From an uncultured Rhodanobacteraceae bacterium (GTDB taxonomy: Bacteria; Pseudomonadota; Gammaproteobacteria; Xanthomonadales; SZUA-5), in the NCBI GenBank assembly GCA_937928755.1, contig CALEZI010000148.1, positions 1-29,099 on the forward strand: a stretch of 29,099 nucleotides of DNA. Direction: 5' to 3'. Below the pieces are notes generated by a model, which worked only from the letters and a program-made list of their open reading frames with translations, did no database searches and was not told the origin of the DNA. This document shows positions 1 through 6,971 of the stretch, piece after piece; position 1 is the first letter of the stretch, and every line of letters starts with the position of its first letter. The position numbers and the translations under genes were made by a program.

Positions 1-66
1 GAAGCGTCGCGCTCGTCCCCCCCGTATGGAACATTCCGCAGGAAGGACCCCTTTTTTCCCGGCAGC

Positions 67-99
67 GTGGCGTCAAAGCCACTGTGGCTTCATCGCCAC
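67..99. repeat. Compact palindrome (hairpin)
   Basis: The arms GTGGCG...AAGCCAC and GTGGCTT...CGCCAC pair across a single-base centre, with one 3-nt internal mismatch, giving a 33-nt near-perfect palindrome. It has no T-run, so it is not a classical terminator. It may be a REP-type element or a protein binding site; I cannot tell which. Confidence 0.5.
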
Positions 100-328
100 T
101 CCGGTCATCTCGCCAGAACCTCGTCCGAGGGGTTCAGAACCAGCATGGAGCGAAATCTACCATCGCCATCGGCATTTGTTGCACGCCGAAAAGCGGGTTG
201 ACTTGGCAGTTGTCCGCAGTCGTGCGCAGCAGTTCGAAGGCGTCGGAAACCTCATCCGATCATCCTCAGCAACCCGCAATTGTACGCACGAACCCTATCG
301 ACTTGGCGTTCGCACCCATCTATCGCGG

Positions 329-443
329 GCTCAACCCCAGAGTGGCAGATGAGGCGGTTTATGTCGTTAACGCCTCGCGTGTGCGCGTACACGTCATGGA
401 GGGTAACGACATAACCTGCCTCATCTGCCACTCGGGCTTGATG
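329..443 (-). repeat. Long imperfect inverted repeat, attC-like
   Basis: The left arm (about 331-369) and right arm (about 401-442) match over roughly 38 nt with a few mismatches and one extra A in the left arm. The loop of about 30 nt contains a small CGTGT/ACACG stem. Read on the minus strand the structure ends with GTTGAGC, which fits the integron R' core GTTRRRY, and its length (115 nt) lies within the attC range. The bulged base resembles an extrahelical base. Against this, the opposite R'' box (437-443) reads CATCAAG on the minus strand and does not fit RYYYAAC. A MITE or other foldback element is an equal alternative. Confidence 0.55.
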
Positions 444-469
444 ACCATGTCGATCGGCCAGTGCGGTGC

Positions 470-673
470 TCACCCTTGTGCCAGTCGTGGCAACTCAATC
501 CCGTACGCCTGTGCAATGCGGGCAACCAACTCTGCAGCCGTCGTATTTCCGAGCTGAAGTGCCTTCGGATCGATCGCGGCGTTGGCTGCCACTAGCGCAA
601 GAAATAGGACCATGCCATCGGCGATCGTTTTGTAGATCGTCTGATTCGCATGGAAGATCGATAAGCGCGCCAA
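470..673 (-). CDS. Small hypothetical protein, doubtful
   Basis: This is a 67-aa frame from a TTG codon. The frame is open a little further upstream and has no ATG before the previous stop. The translation looks protein-like: a hydrophobic stretch (residues about 20-33, with MVLFLALVAANAA), then an amphipathic helix ending in a Tyr-Gly-Ile-Glu-Leu motif. I do not recognise the family. Its stop lies about 27 nt before the attC-like repeat, the arrangement expected of an integron gene cassette. No clear ribosome binding site is visible. It could be a fragment of a larger lost gene or chance. Confidence 0.25.
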   Translation of the reverse strand: MARLSIFHANQTIYKTIADGMVLFLALVAANAAIDPKALQLGNTTAAELVARIAQAYGIELPRLAQG

Positions 674-795
674 GAGGTTTCGACGTAAGCGCGGTGTAAG
701 CTTTGCAGGCGCCCCGTTTCATTGAGTAACATCATGATGGCCCGTTGGTAGTTCAGGCTTCATTCACTTCCAGCTGCCGGCAAGGACCTGCCTCG

Positions 796-3396
796 ATGAT
801 CCGCACCACTCGCTACGTCTCCGTCGGCCAGCTGCTGCACTGTGGTCTCTTGCTCATGGCTATGTTGGTGGCGCCGGCGCTGACCGCGTCGTCGGCGGAG
901 GGAAAGGGGCACCCGCCCGCCCCGACCGACCCGTTGGCCCAGGCCGATAACGCCCCAGGCTTGGCCGGGTTTCTGGATGAGCAGGGGCAGCTGGCTTTGC
1001 CGCCGGGTTTCAGCGGCAGCCTGAATCCGGCCGGATTTGAATTGGTATCCGGTAAGGGCGAGGCGCCGCGCTTCGCACCCGCAGCCAAGGGCGTGACGCC
1101 GCCGACGCTCACCTACGCGCCGCTGGCCGGATCGACAACCAACATCGCAGCCGGCGCTGCGACCGCCATCAGCATCGGTTGCCCGACCGATGGCGCGGCT
1201 TGTAACGGCACCGGTACCGGCCTGGCCGCAACCTCTCGTCTCGAGAATCTGGGCGCAACCTACGCGGGTCCGCCGTTCAGCCCGTTGCCGACCATGGTGT
1301 GTTCTTTCGTTGCCGAGGCCGGCGGCGCAGTGGCTCCGCCGCGTGACTATCTTGCCGGCGGTCCGGACCAGGGCGACATCCGCTGCTTCTGTCCGATTAA
1401 TTCCACTGGTCGGCCGACGGAACCCTTCACGATTTCATTCGGTGAACGCATCCCAGCCAGCTCGGCTGCAATCACCGCGACGCGTACCTTCACGATCAAT
1501 TGCGACGGTTCGCCGCCCGCGTGCGGCACAGCCACCTACGTCAATCAGGCTCCGGGCGCGACGATCAACCTGAACAACGGCGGCGCTGCGGTCCAGGTGT
1601 CCTCTGCGTCGCTGGTGGGCGCCGGTCTCAACGTCAACCAGACGATCGCATGCGCAATCAGCAACGTTTCCGCGGGTTCAATCTTTGCAATCACGACCGC
1701 TCCGACGCCGTTGGTGATCAGAACCAATCCGCCGCTGAGTGGCACGATATCGGCGACCTGCACCAACTTTGAAACCACCGCCGCCACGGCAACGCTGACC
1801 TGCACCGGCACGTCCGCAACGCAAGGCTGCGGCTCGACGGCAACGTTCACGCTGTCGTGCCCGAGCAGCATCAGCCCAATCGATTACGTTGCCCTCGGCG
1901 ACTCTTACTCGTCGGGCGAAGGGACCAAAGACTACATTGCCGGAACCAACATAGGGGAAAATCGGTGCCACCGGAGCGAGAGGGCGTATTCGCAGCTGGG
2001 AGAGGGGTTTCTAGAAGCGTTCTTGCCAGAAAGGGATATTCTTCGCGCCGGCTTCTTTGCCTGTAGCGGTGCCGAGACGATCAACGTGCGCGTGAATGGC
2101 CAGGGTCAGTACAACGAACTGCCGCAACTGGAGAACACGCAGATAAGCGACTCCACGGACCTGATCACGCTGACCATAGGCGGAAACGATAGCAAGTTCG
2201 TGCCGGTGATCGAGTGGTGTATTCAAGAGACCGACTGCCAAGACTTTGTCCCGGAAGGTTTCTCAGGCCCACTTTCCCAATACTTGCCGATCTGGATCCA
2301 GCAGCAAGTCAGGCCCAGGCTTGAGATCGTTTTTACGGAAGCGAAGAGCCGGGCGCCCAATGCAACCGTCATGGTGCTTGGCTACCCGCAGCTTATTCCG
2401 CCGGCACCATCGACTCCCCTCTGCTCGTCGCTGGATCGCAGCTACAGTCATTTGTCTCTCAACGATTTGTCCTTCATACGCATGTTGACAGAAACGATGA
2501 ATGACGCAGTCGAGGACGCTGCAGCGACTGTAGGTGTGCATTTTGTTCCCGTTCAAGCGGTTTTTGAAGGCGCGGAACTCTGTACTGATACGCCAGCGTT
2601 TGAAGGACTTGGCCTTCCTCATTGTGCGCTTCTGCCGATCTGCAAGCGCGAATTCTTTCACCCAAATAGCCTTGGGCATAGCCTTTATTCTTCCTCGCTC
2701 TATGTCTACCTGAATCGGGTTCTCCGGTTGGGGCTTTATCCGATTCGAAGCAACGGATTGCCGGAGAACCCGCCCCCTCAACCGGCGCCAACCGCGGCCA
2801 GCACGGCGGGAGCGTTGCCGAGTATTGGAACGCTCTCGGTTGTGCCGCAATCGACGCTGTGCACCTCCAACTCTGCCGTTGCGCCTGGGACTACGGTGAC
2901 CCTGTTCGGAACCGGGTTCCAGAACGGGGCACAGATCGAGGTTTCTTTGCGTACCTCGGACGCGTCCAGAACCGTGATGGGAACCCTAACAGCAGGCGCA
3001 GATAGCTCAATCGAAGGGCAGCTAGCGATTCCGCTCGGTGTTACTGGGACCTTCCCGGCTACGGTAGAAGCTGCTGGCGTTGGCGCGGACGGCGCACCAC
3101 GAGTCGCTGTGGGTGAACTCGGGCTCGTTCAATCGGCCGGTGACGACTCGGACAACGACGGTGTCACACTGATTTGTGACAACTGTCCAGATGTTCCGAA
3201 TCCGGATCAAGCCGACGTAGATGGCGACAGCTTTGGTGACCTCTGCGATACGTGCCCCAACGACCCTGAAAACGACATCGACGGAGACGGGATCTGCGGG
3301 GATGTGGACGTCTGTCCGCTTGACCCACTGAATCGGGTGACCTCAACGGGAATGTGCGTCGGTTTGATCGTCCTGCATGTCGATGGCTTTGAATAG
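796..3396 (+). CDS. Secreted SGNH/GDSL-family hydrolase with TSP3-like C-terminus
   Basis: An 866-aa exported hydrolase, probably an esterase or lipase acting outside the cytoplasm. The ATG at 796 is chosen because AAGGA lies about 9 nt upstream and the protein then opens with a signal peptide (residues 1-32, ending TASSA); an upstream TTG at 745 keeps the frame open but has no such support. Residues about 110-355 are Thr/Ala/Cys-rich repeats resembling beta-sandwich modules. The SGNH domain follows: block I GDSYSSGEG with nucleophile Ser370, oxyanion block GGND at 462-465, and block V HPNSLGH with His622. Residues about 680-780 look like an IPT/Ig-type module. Residues about 783-845 hold DxDxDG Asp-rich, Cys-containing thrombospondin type 3 repeats, expected to bind calcium. 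The protein ends in DGFE, a terminal motif I associate with secreted xanthomonad proteins. The substrate is unknown. Confidence 0.88.
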   Translation: MIRTTRYVSVGQLLHCGLLLMAMLVAPALTASSAEGKGHPPAPTDPLAQADNAPGLAGFLDEQGQLALPPGFSGSLNPAGFELVSGKGEAPRFAPAAKGVTPPTLTYAPLAGSTTNIAAGAATAISIGCPTDGAACNGTGTGLAATSRLENLGATYAGPPFSPLPTMVCSFVAEAGGAVAPPRDYLAGGPDQGDIRCFCPINSTGRPTEPFTISFGERIPASSAAITATRTFTINCDGSPPACGTATYVNQAPGATINLNNGGAAVQVSSASLVGAGLNVNQTIACAISNVSAGSIFAITTAPTPLVIRTNPPLSGTISATCTNFETTAATATLTCTGTSATQGCGSTATFTLSCPSSISPIDYVALGDSYSSGEGTKDYIAGTNIGENRCHRSERAYSQLGEGFLEAFLPERDILRAGFFACSGAETINVRVNGQGQYNELPQLENTQISDSTDLITLTIGGNDSKFVPVIEWCIQETDCQDFVPEGFSGPLSQYLPIWIQQQVRPRLEIVFTEAKSRAPNATVMVLGYPQLIPPAPSTPLCSSLDRSYSHLSLNDLSFIRMLTETMNDAVEDAAATVGVHFVPVQAVFEGAELCTDTPAFEGLGLPHCALLPICKREFFHPNSLGHSLYSSSLYVYLNRVLRLGLYPIRSNGLPENPPPQPAPTAASTAGALPSIGTLSVVPQSTLCTSNSAVAPGTTVTLFGTGFQNGAQIEVSLRTSDASRTVMGTLTAGADSSIEGQLAIPLGVTGTFPATVEAAGVGADGAPRVAVGELGLVQSAGDDSDNDGVTLICDNCPDVPNPDQADVDGDSFGDLCDTCPNDPENDIDGDGICGDVDVCPLDPLNRVTSTGMCVGLIVLHVDGFE

Positions 3397-3400
3397 TAGC

Positions 3401-3416
3401 GCCGGCGCAAACCGGC
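3401..3416 (+). terminator. Weak hairpin after the SGNH hydrolase gene
   Basis: GCCGG and CCGGC pair across a six-base loop, starting five bases after the stop codon. There is no following T-run, so it may only stabilise the mRNA 3' end or may be chance. Confidence 0.2.
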
Positions 3417-3601
3417 AAAGCGTAAGAGGTAAAAGTCCTCAACAGGGAAGGGATTAGCGATCCATTCTGTCCCCGAGTCATGCACGGTGCGCCGTAAGGT
3501 GCGTCGTGGAGCGTTGACAGAGGTATCCTCGGCCAGCCATTGAGCTGCGAAAGAACCCTAAGCAATACCTAAATTCTGAGCAACGGTCGGGTTCTGCTCC
3601 A

Positions 3602-3800
3602 TCAGACACGGATAAAAAGGTCGCCGAGCAGGCGACCGCCCAGATACATGTCGCCCCACGACTTGGCGATCTTGCCGCGAAAGGTGAACGCGAAGTCACA
3701 GATTCCGCCGCCGAAATCGATCACGAACACGCCCCTCGGCGCGTCGGTCGCGGCGATTGTCTTGTCGTTGACGTGATAGAAGAGCCCGCCCAAGGGCTCT
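3602..3800 (-). pseudogene. Hsp70/actin-fold ATPase fragment
   Basis: On the minus strand, translation from about 3795 to 3602 contains VFVIDFGGGICDF followed by WGDMYLGGRLLGDLF. This matches the phosphate-2 (DxGGGTxD-type) motif and following helix of Hsp70/StbA-like actin-fold ATPases. Nothing upstream or downstream restores the roughly 400-residue domain. Just past the DLF, the frame that reads FIRV then stops; a shifted frame continues with plausible residues (LMEQNP...), suggesting a frameshift. The N-terminal extension of the open frame (to 4165) is not Hsp70-like and overlaps another relic. I judge it a remnant of a lost gene. Confidence 0.5.
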
Positions 3801-3888
3801 TCTCGCGTCTCAATGGCTCCGAAACTGGCGTCCGCAGCCAGTTCGCCTCTCGCGAAATGCCCGATCCGACTCGGCCGGCACACCGACC

Positions 3889-4014
3889 GGCGAGTGGATC
3901 GCCATCCCACCGCAGGTACAGCGATTCCTCGCTGTGCGGGGTCGAAGCTGACGGCAAGCCCGTCCACAAGTCCACCATCACCGAAGCCCTCGAGATCGAC
4001 GTCGGGGAATTCGC
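3889..4014 (+). pseudogene. Relic of the C-terminal winged-helix-like domain of a 310-aa element protein
   Basis: Nucleotides here match 26763-26887, inside the gene at 26068-27000. In one frame 3889 onward reads GEWIAIPPQVQRFLAV, matching GERIAVSPQVRRFLEV of the intact protein. After about 3940 a one-base shift is needed and the match resumes as EADGKPVHKST...EALEIDV against ADAKPVHKST...DALEIDV. The nucleotide block around CAAGCCCGTCCACAAGTC is almost identical in both copies. A frameshift and the absence of the rest of the gene mark it as a decayed copy. Immediately after it (4021-4060) a further matching piece lies on the opposite strand. Confidence 0.75.
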
Positions 4015-4020
4015 GACGAC

Positions 4021-4060
4021 GCAGTCCGCTCTTGAGCCAATACCTCCCCCGACCCATCCG
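4021..4060 (-). pseudogene. Inverted continuation of the same relic (GRYWL motif)
   Basis: Read on the minus strand these bases encode RMGRGRYWLKSGL, which resembles the GDGAGRYWLRPL segment that ends the winged-helix-like domain of the intact 310-aa protein. In the intact gene this segment lies downstream on the same strand; here it is on the opposite strand directly next to the preceding block. An inversion within the relic would explain it. A short motif match could also come from a different GRYWL-containing gene, so confidence is moderate. Confidence 0.45.
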
Positions 4061-4271
4061 CTTCAACGTCCGTCTCAAACTTGCAAGCCGGCCGGTCTGT
4101 CGACGCCGGCGACCGCCGATAGTCGATCCGTACCAATCGAGCGCACTCGCGTCCGCGTGGCGCATTGACCGTGATCAATGAAGGGGAACCCATAACGGCG
4201 ACAATCGGGGCGGTTTGCGAAGCCCATCAGAGAAGCGCAACCTTTAGACCCGAGGCTTGAGGATCTGACCC

Positions 4272-5261
4272 ATGATCTATCAGCGCACCCGTCCTCTAAA
4301 CCCGACGCGGGCAGTTCTGACAGTGACAACGCAGCGGACCTGCACTGGATTGACTGCACAGTTACTAGGGTCCGCGTTCACTTATCAGTGCCAGTTGAAG
4401 GAACAAAGGCAACGCGCCAACGGTCTCTATAAATCACTCGGCGCATTAGCCTTGGCCGCAATCATGAGCTTGCCGTTGACGGCCTTGTGGTCCACCACGG
4501 CACTGGCGCAAACCCAGCGTCTGAACGACAGCGCTCAGATCACCTGCTACAACGACAGCGCTGGTACCGGCACGGTCTCCACCAGCACGCCGGACCCGGA
4601 GGCCGCGGGATTCAACGAGCAGGACTGCACGCTTGGCTTGGCTGCGGCGGATGCGTTGGGGCAGATGGTGAAGATTGGCGGCTCGACCGCGCCGGGCCGG
4701 GATTACACAAAGATCGCCAATGACGGCAGCGTCTTGCCGGCATCGGCTTCGCTGGGCAGCGGCCCCGGCGACTGGGCCTGCACCCGTGACAACATCACCG
4801 GGCTGATCTGGGAAGTGAAAGTGAACAATGCCGCTCATTTGCGGCACCTTGGCCACCGCTATACGTGGTACAACACCAGTACCGCAGTCAACGGCGGCAA
4901 CGCCGGCACGCTGGGTACCAACGCCACGTGCAACGGCACACTGAGCAACTGCAACACCACCGCCTATCGCAACGCGATCAATGCGCTGGTCGGCCCGGCG
5001 CGACTGTGCGGTGCCAGCGACTGGCGCTTGCCTACGAGCCATGAGCTGAGTGGCTTGGTTCATGCCGGGCTCTCCGTTGGGCCACTGATCGACGCCACGT
5101 GGTTCCCGAACACCGCCGCCCCGGGTTACTGGTCAGGCGAGAACAATGCCGGCGATGCTACCCGCGCCTGGAACCTCAACATCCTCGCCGGCGTCGTTTC
5201 TGCATTCCCGAAAGAATTCAACGAAGGCCTCCTCGTGCGATTGGTGCGAGGCGGACAGTGA
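4272..5261 (+). CDS. Exported DUF1566 (Lcl C-terminal) protein 1
   Basis: A 329-aa protein. The ATG at 4272 has GAGGA 8 nt upstream, yet the hydrophobic export segment sits only at residues about 55-80 (GALALAAIM...ALAQ), leaving an unusually long n-region; a TTG at 4395 would shorten it but lacks a ribosome binding site. After ALAQ the mature protein carries a DUF1566 domain (about 105-329) with GLIWEVKVNN, CGASDWRLPT, FPNT, YWSG and terminal VRLVRGGQ. DUF1566 adopts a C-type-lectin-like fold and is a known target domain of diversity-generating retroelements. The domain closely parallels the C-terminus of the protein ending at 10634 (shared TGLIWEVKVNNAAHLRH). The last 24 bp, 5238-5261, are identical to 10611-10634. 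The likely role is ligand binding outside the cytoplasm; the ligand is unknown. Confidence 0.85.
   Translation: MIYQRTRPLNPTRAVLTVTTQRTCTGLTAQLLGSAFTYQCQLKEQRQRANGLYKSLGALALAAIMSLPLTALWSTTALAQTQRLNDSAQITCYNDSAGTGTVSTSTPDPEAAGFNEQDCTLGLAAADALGQMVKIGGSTAPGRDYTKIANDGSVLPASASLGSGPGDWACTRDNITGLIWEVKVNNAAHLRHLGHRYTWYNTSTAVNGGNAGTLGTNATCNGTLSNCNTTAYRNAINALVGPARLCGASDWRLPTSHELSGLVHAGLSVGPLIDATWFPNTAAPGYWSGENNAGDATRAWNLNILAGVVSAFPKEFNEGLLVRLVRGGQ
5128..5261 (+). other. Candidate DGR variable region VR1
   Basis: This is the 3' end of the first DUF1566 gene, from YWSG to the stop. It aligns by pattern with the 3' ends of the genes ending at 10634 and 11902: a W-x-[VL]-x-[FI]-x-x-G core, a stretch of unlike residues, then VRLVR. 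Many differing codons end in C (CTC, GCC, GGC, GTC), as expected if a template AAC codon was mutagenised at its adenines. This is inference from family knowledge because no template repeat was found. Confidence 0.45.
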
Positions 5262-5353
5262 GTCTGCCCTTGAATGAGTTCCCCGCGAGACCGCGCCGGC
5301 CCGCGAGGATCCGCACTGCGTGCCCTGCTCAGCTTGACACGAGGAATATTGCC

Positions 5354-6649
5354 ATGACCCTGATGCATTGTGTCGGCTTGCTGGCGATGACCCTGTCGAC
5401 GGGCGCGCTGGCGCAAACCTGTCCGGGAGGCAATCCGCGGGTGGCCCCAGACAGCCGGTACAGCATTGGCTCACCGGTGGCAGGCGAGGAGGTCGTGACC
5501 GATCTGGTCACCGGGCTGATGTGGAAGCGCTGCAGCGAAGGCCAGAGTGGCGCCGCGTGCAGCACCGGCAGCGCAAGCACGCACACTTGGACACAGGCGC
5601 TCAGTGTGGCCAACGGCGCCACGCACGCCGGCTTCAGCGACTGGCGCTTGCCCAATCGCGAAGAACTGCGCAGTCTGGTGGAGACTGGCTGCGTCTCACC
5701 CTCGATCAATACCGCTGCATTCCCAGCCACGGCATCAAGTCTTTACTGGTCGTCCACGTCCTTTGCTGTCGCCCCCTACACGTCCTACGCGTATTTTGTC
5801 GAATTCGAGACCGGCATCCTCAGCACGCTCTCGGCCAATGGCAAATTAGACAGCTACCATGCCCGGCTAGTAAGGGACGACCGGTCGCTTGCGGCGGCAC
5901 TGGACGAACCCGGCCTGACGCGGTTCGCCCTGCCGGCGCCGAACCCGCCCAACGCGAACTGCCCATCCGGCTTTTTCTCCGCGATTGTCGACGACGGTCC
6001 CGGCGGCGGATTGACGCCCGGGGCATTCGGCATGGAAGTGCTGCTCGATGATCCGGGCACGCGAGTGCTCGCTGGTGGGCTCAATTTTGGCGGGCTGATC
6101 GATGTCGGACAGGTCGGCTTTGCCGCCTTCAACATCGCCAATGCGGCCAACGAGCCGCAGCGTCTGAACTTGAGCCTGACCGGCAGCGGGTCGAGCGCTG
6201 GTGCGGAAGGCGCCATGATGCGGATTCGCATATCCCGGCGCACCGCAACCACCAGCGACAGCGTTTTCGAAACGACGCAACTGATCACGCTGGGCGCGCC
6301 CTATGTCACCAGTATCGACCTGCCGCCGGCGTTCTATGAAGCCACCGTGGCGCCGACCAGCGGCAGCCCCGGCGGCGCCGCAGAGGGGCAGTTCTACTTT
6401 TCGTTGACGACCAGCTTCATCGGTCGGCCCGGCGGTGGATTCCAGGGCGGGGCGGTGGTCGGTGGTTACCACGCCATGCATCCGTTCGGCGGCGTCAGCG
6501 GTTTCGCCGCTTTCTGCCTCGCGACACCGCACACCACTTCGGTACGGGTACTGTCGCGGCCAAGCTACGGACCCGCCGGCGCACAGGACCTGCGCCTGCG
6601 CATCCGCGATGCCGAGCAGCGGGATGTGGTGGTGGTGCCGGCCGGATGA
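5354..6649 (+). CDS. Exported DUF1566 protein 2 with a long C-terminal region
   Basis: A 431-aa protein. The ATG at 5354 is chosen for GAGGA about 8 nt upstream and for an immediate signal peptide (MTLMHCVGLLAMTL...GALAQ); the open frame further upstream overlaps the previous gene and is not coding. Residues about 30-178 form a DUF1566 domain with LVTGLMWKRCSEGQSG, FSDWRLPNREEL, FPAT, LYWSS, VEFETG and ARLVRD. Residues about 190-431 are a separate module rich in Gly, Ala and beta-forming stretches that I do not recognise. It lies 92 nt after DUF1566 gene 1, probably in the same transcription unit. Unlike the other three, its DUF1566 domain is internal rather than C-terminal, so its candidate variable segment would not be at the 3' end; this copy may be non-diversifying. 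Confidence 0.85.
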   Translation: MTLMHCVGLLAMTLSTGALAQTCPGGNPRVAPDSRYSIGSPVAGEEVVTDLVTGLMWKRCSEGQSGAACSTGSASTHTWTQALSVANGATHAGFSDWRLPNREELRSLVETGCVSPSINTAAFPATASSLYWSSTSFAVAPYTSYAYFVEFETGILSTLSANGKLDSYHARLVRDDRSLAAALDEPGLTRFALPAPNPPNANCPSGFFSAIVDDGPGGGLTPGAFGMEVLLDDPGTRVLAGGLNFGGLIDVGQVGFAAFNIANAANEPQRLNLSLTGSGSSAGAEGAMMRIRISRRTATTSDSVFETTQLITLGAPYVTSIDLPPAFYEATVAPTSGSPGGAAEGQFYFSLTTSFIGRPGGGFQGGAVVGGYHAMHPFGGVSGFAAFCLATPHTTSVRVLSRPSYGPAGAQDLRLRIRDAEQRDVVVVPAG

Positions 6650-6971
6650 AGCGACTATTGACGCATCCAACCCGTTCTTCGGCGTGCGGCTCGCGGCTAT
6701 TCAAGGCGCCGACGGCGGAGGTGCTTCACCCGCGTAGCGCATCCCCGCGAAGAGGTCAGCGACGCAAGTCGGAAGCGGCGGTAACCAAAGGTTCCGGGTT
6801 CCTCGGGCTCACGCACCGTTGTCGGTGGAACTCTTGCGAACATCACAACGCGCCAGATCATTATTCACCGTCTGTTAAGCTATTCTTCTCGCGGTCTGCA
6901 GAGACTGAAGTTGAGCTGCGCCGTGGGTCTCCTCAGCTGGGTCGCGCCAGGTTCAATACGAGTAAGTGGAA
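6650..6971. other. Intergenic region upstream of the lipase-DUF1566 gene
   Basis: The 322 bases hold no open frame with protein-like content. An AT-richer patch around 6855-6895 (with TTATTCACC and TAAGCTATTCTTCT) is the only promoter-like stretch and probably drives the large gene downstream, but no convincing -35/-10 pair can be fixed. I see no hairpin or repeat of note. Confidence 0.4.

Larger units (their letters stand above)
1..795. other. Gene-poor region with palindromes, no confident CDS
   Basis: No reading frame here has both a ribosome binding site and a recognisable protein. The frames that are open on the plus strand read as low-quality Arg/Ser-rich translations. The stretch holds a compact hairpin at 67-99, a long inverted repeat at 329-443 and one possible short minus-strand ORF at 470-673, each described separately. 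The ribosome binding site of the downstream hydrolase (AAGGA at about 782-786) lies at its right edge. Confidence 0.6.

Noticed and set aside
3602..4165. 187-aa minus-strand open frame as one intact gene
   Set aside because: Only the last third is Hsp70-like, the middle is antisense to the relic at 3889-4014, and both motif blocks are truncated; treated as separate relics.
4850..4985. AAC-rich stretch in DUF1566 gene 1, considered as the DGR template repeat
   Set aside because: It lies in frame inside the gene and encodes the usual Asn/Cys/Thr-rich loop of DUF1566 proteins. It does not match the 3' ends of the paralogs outside adenines.
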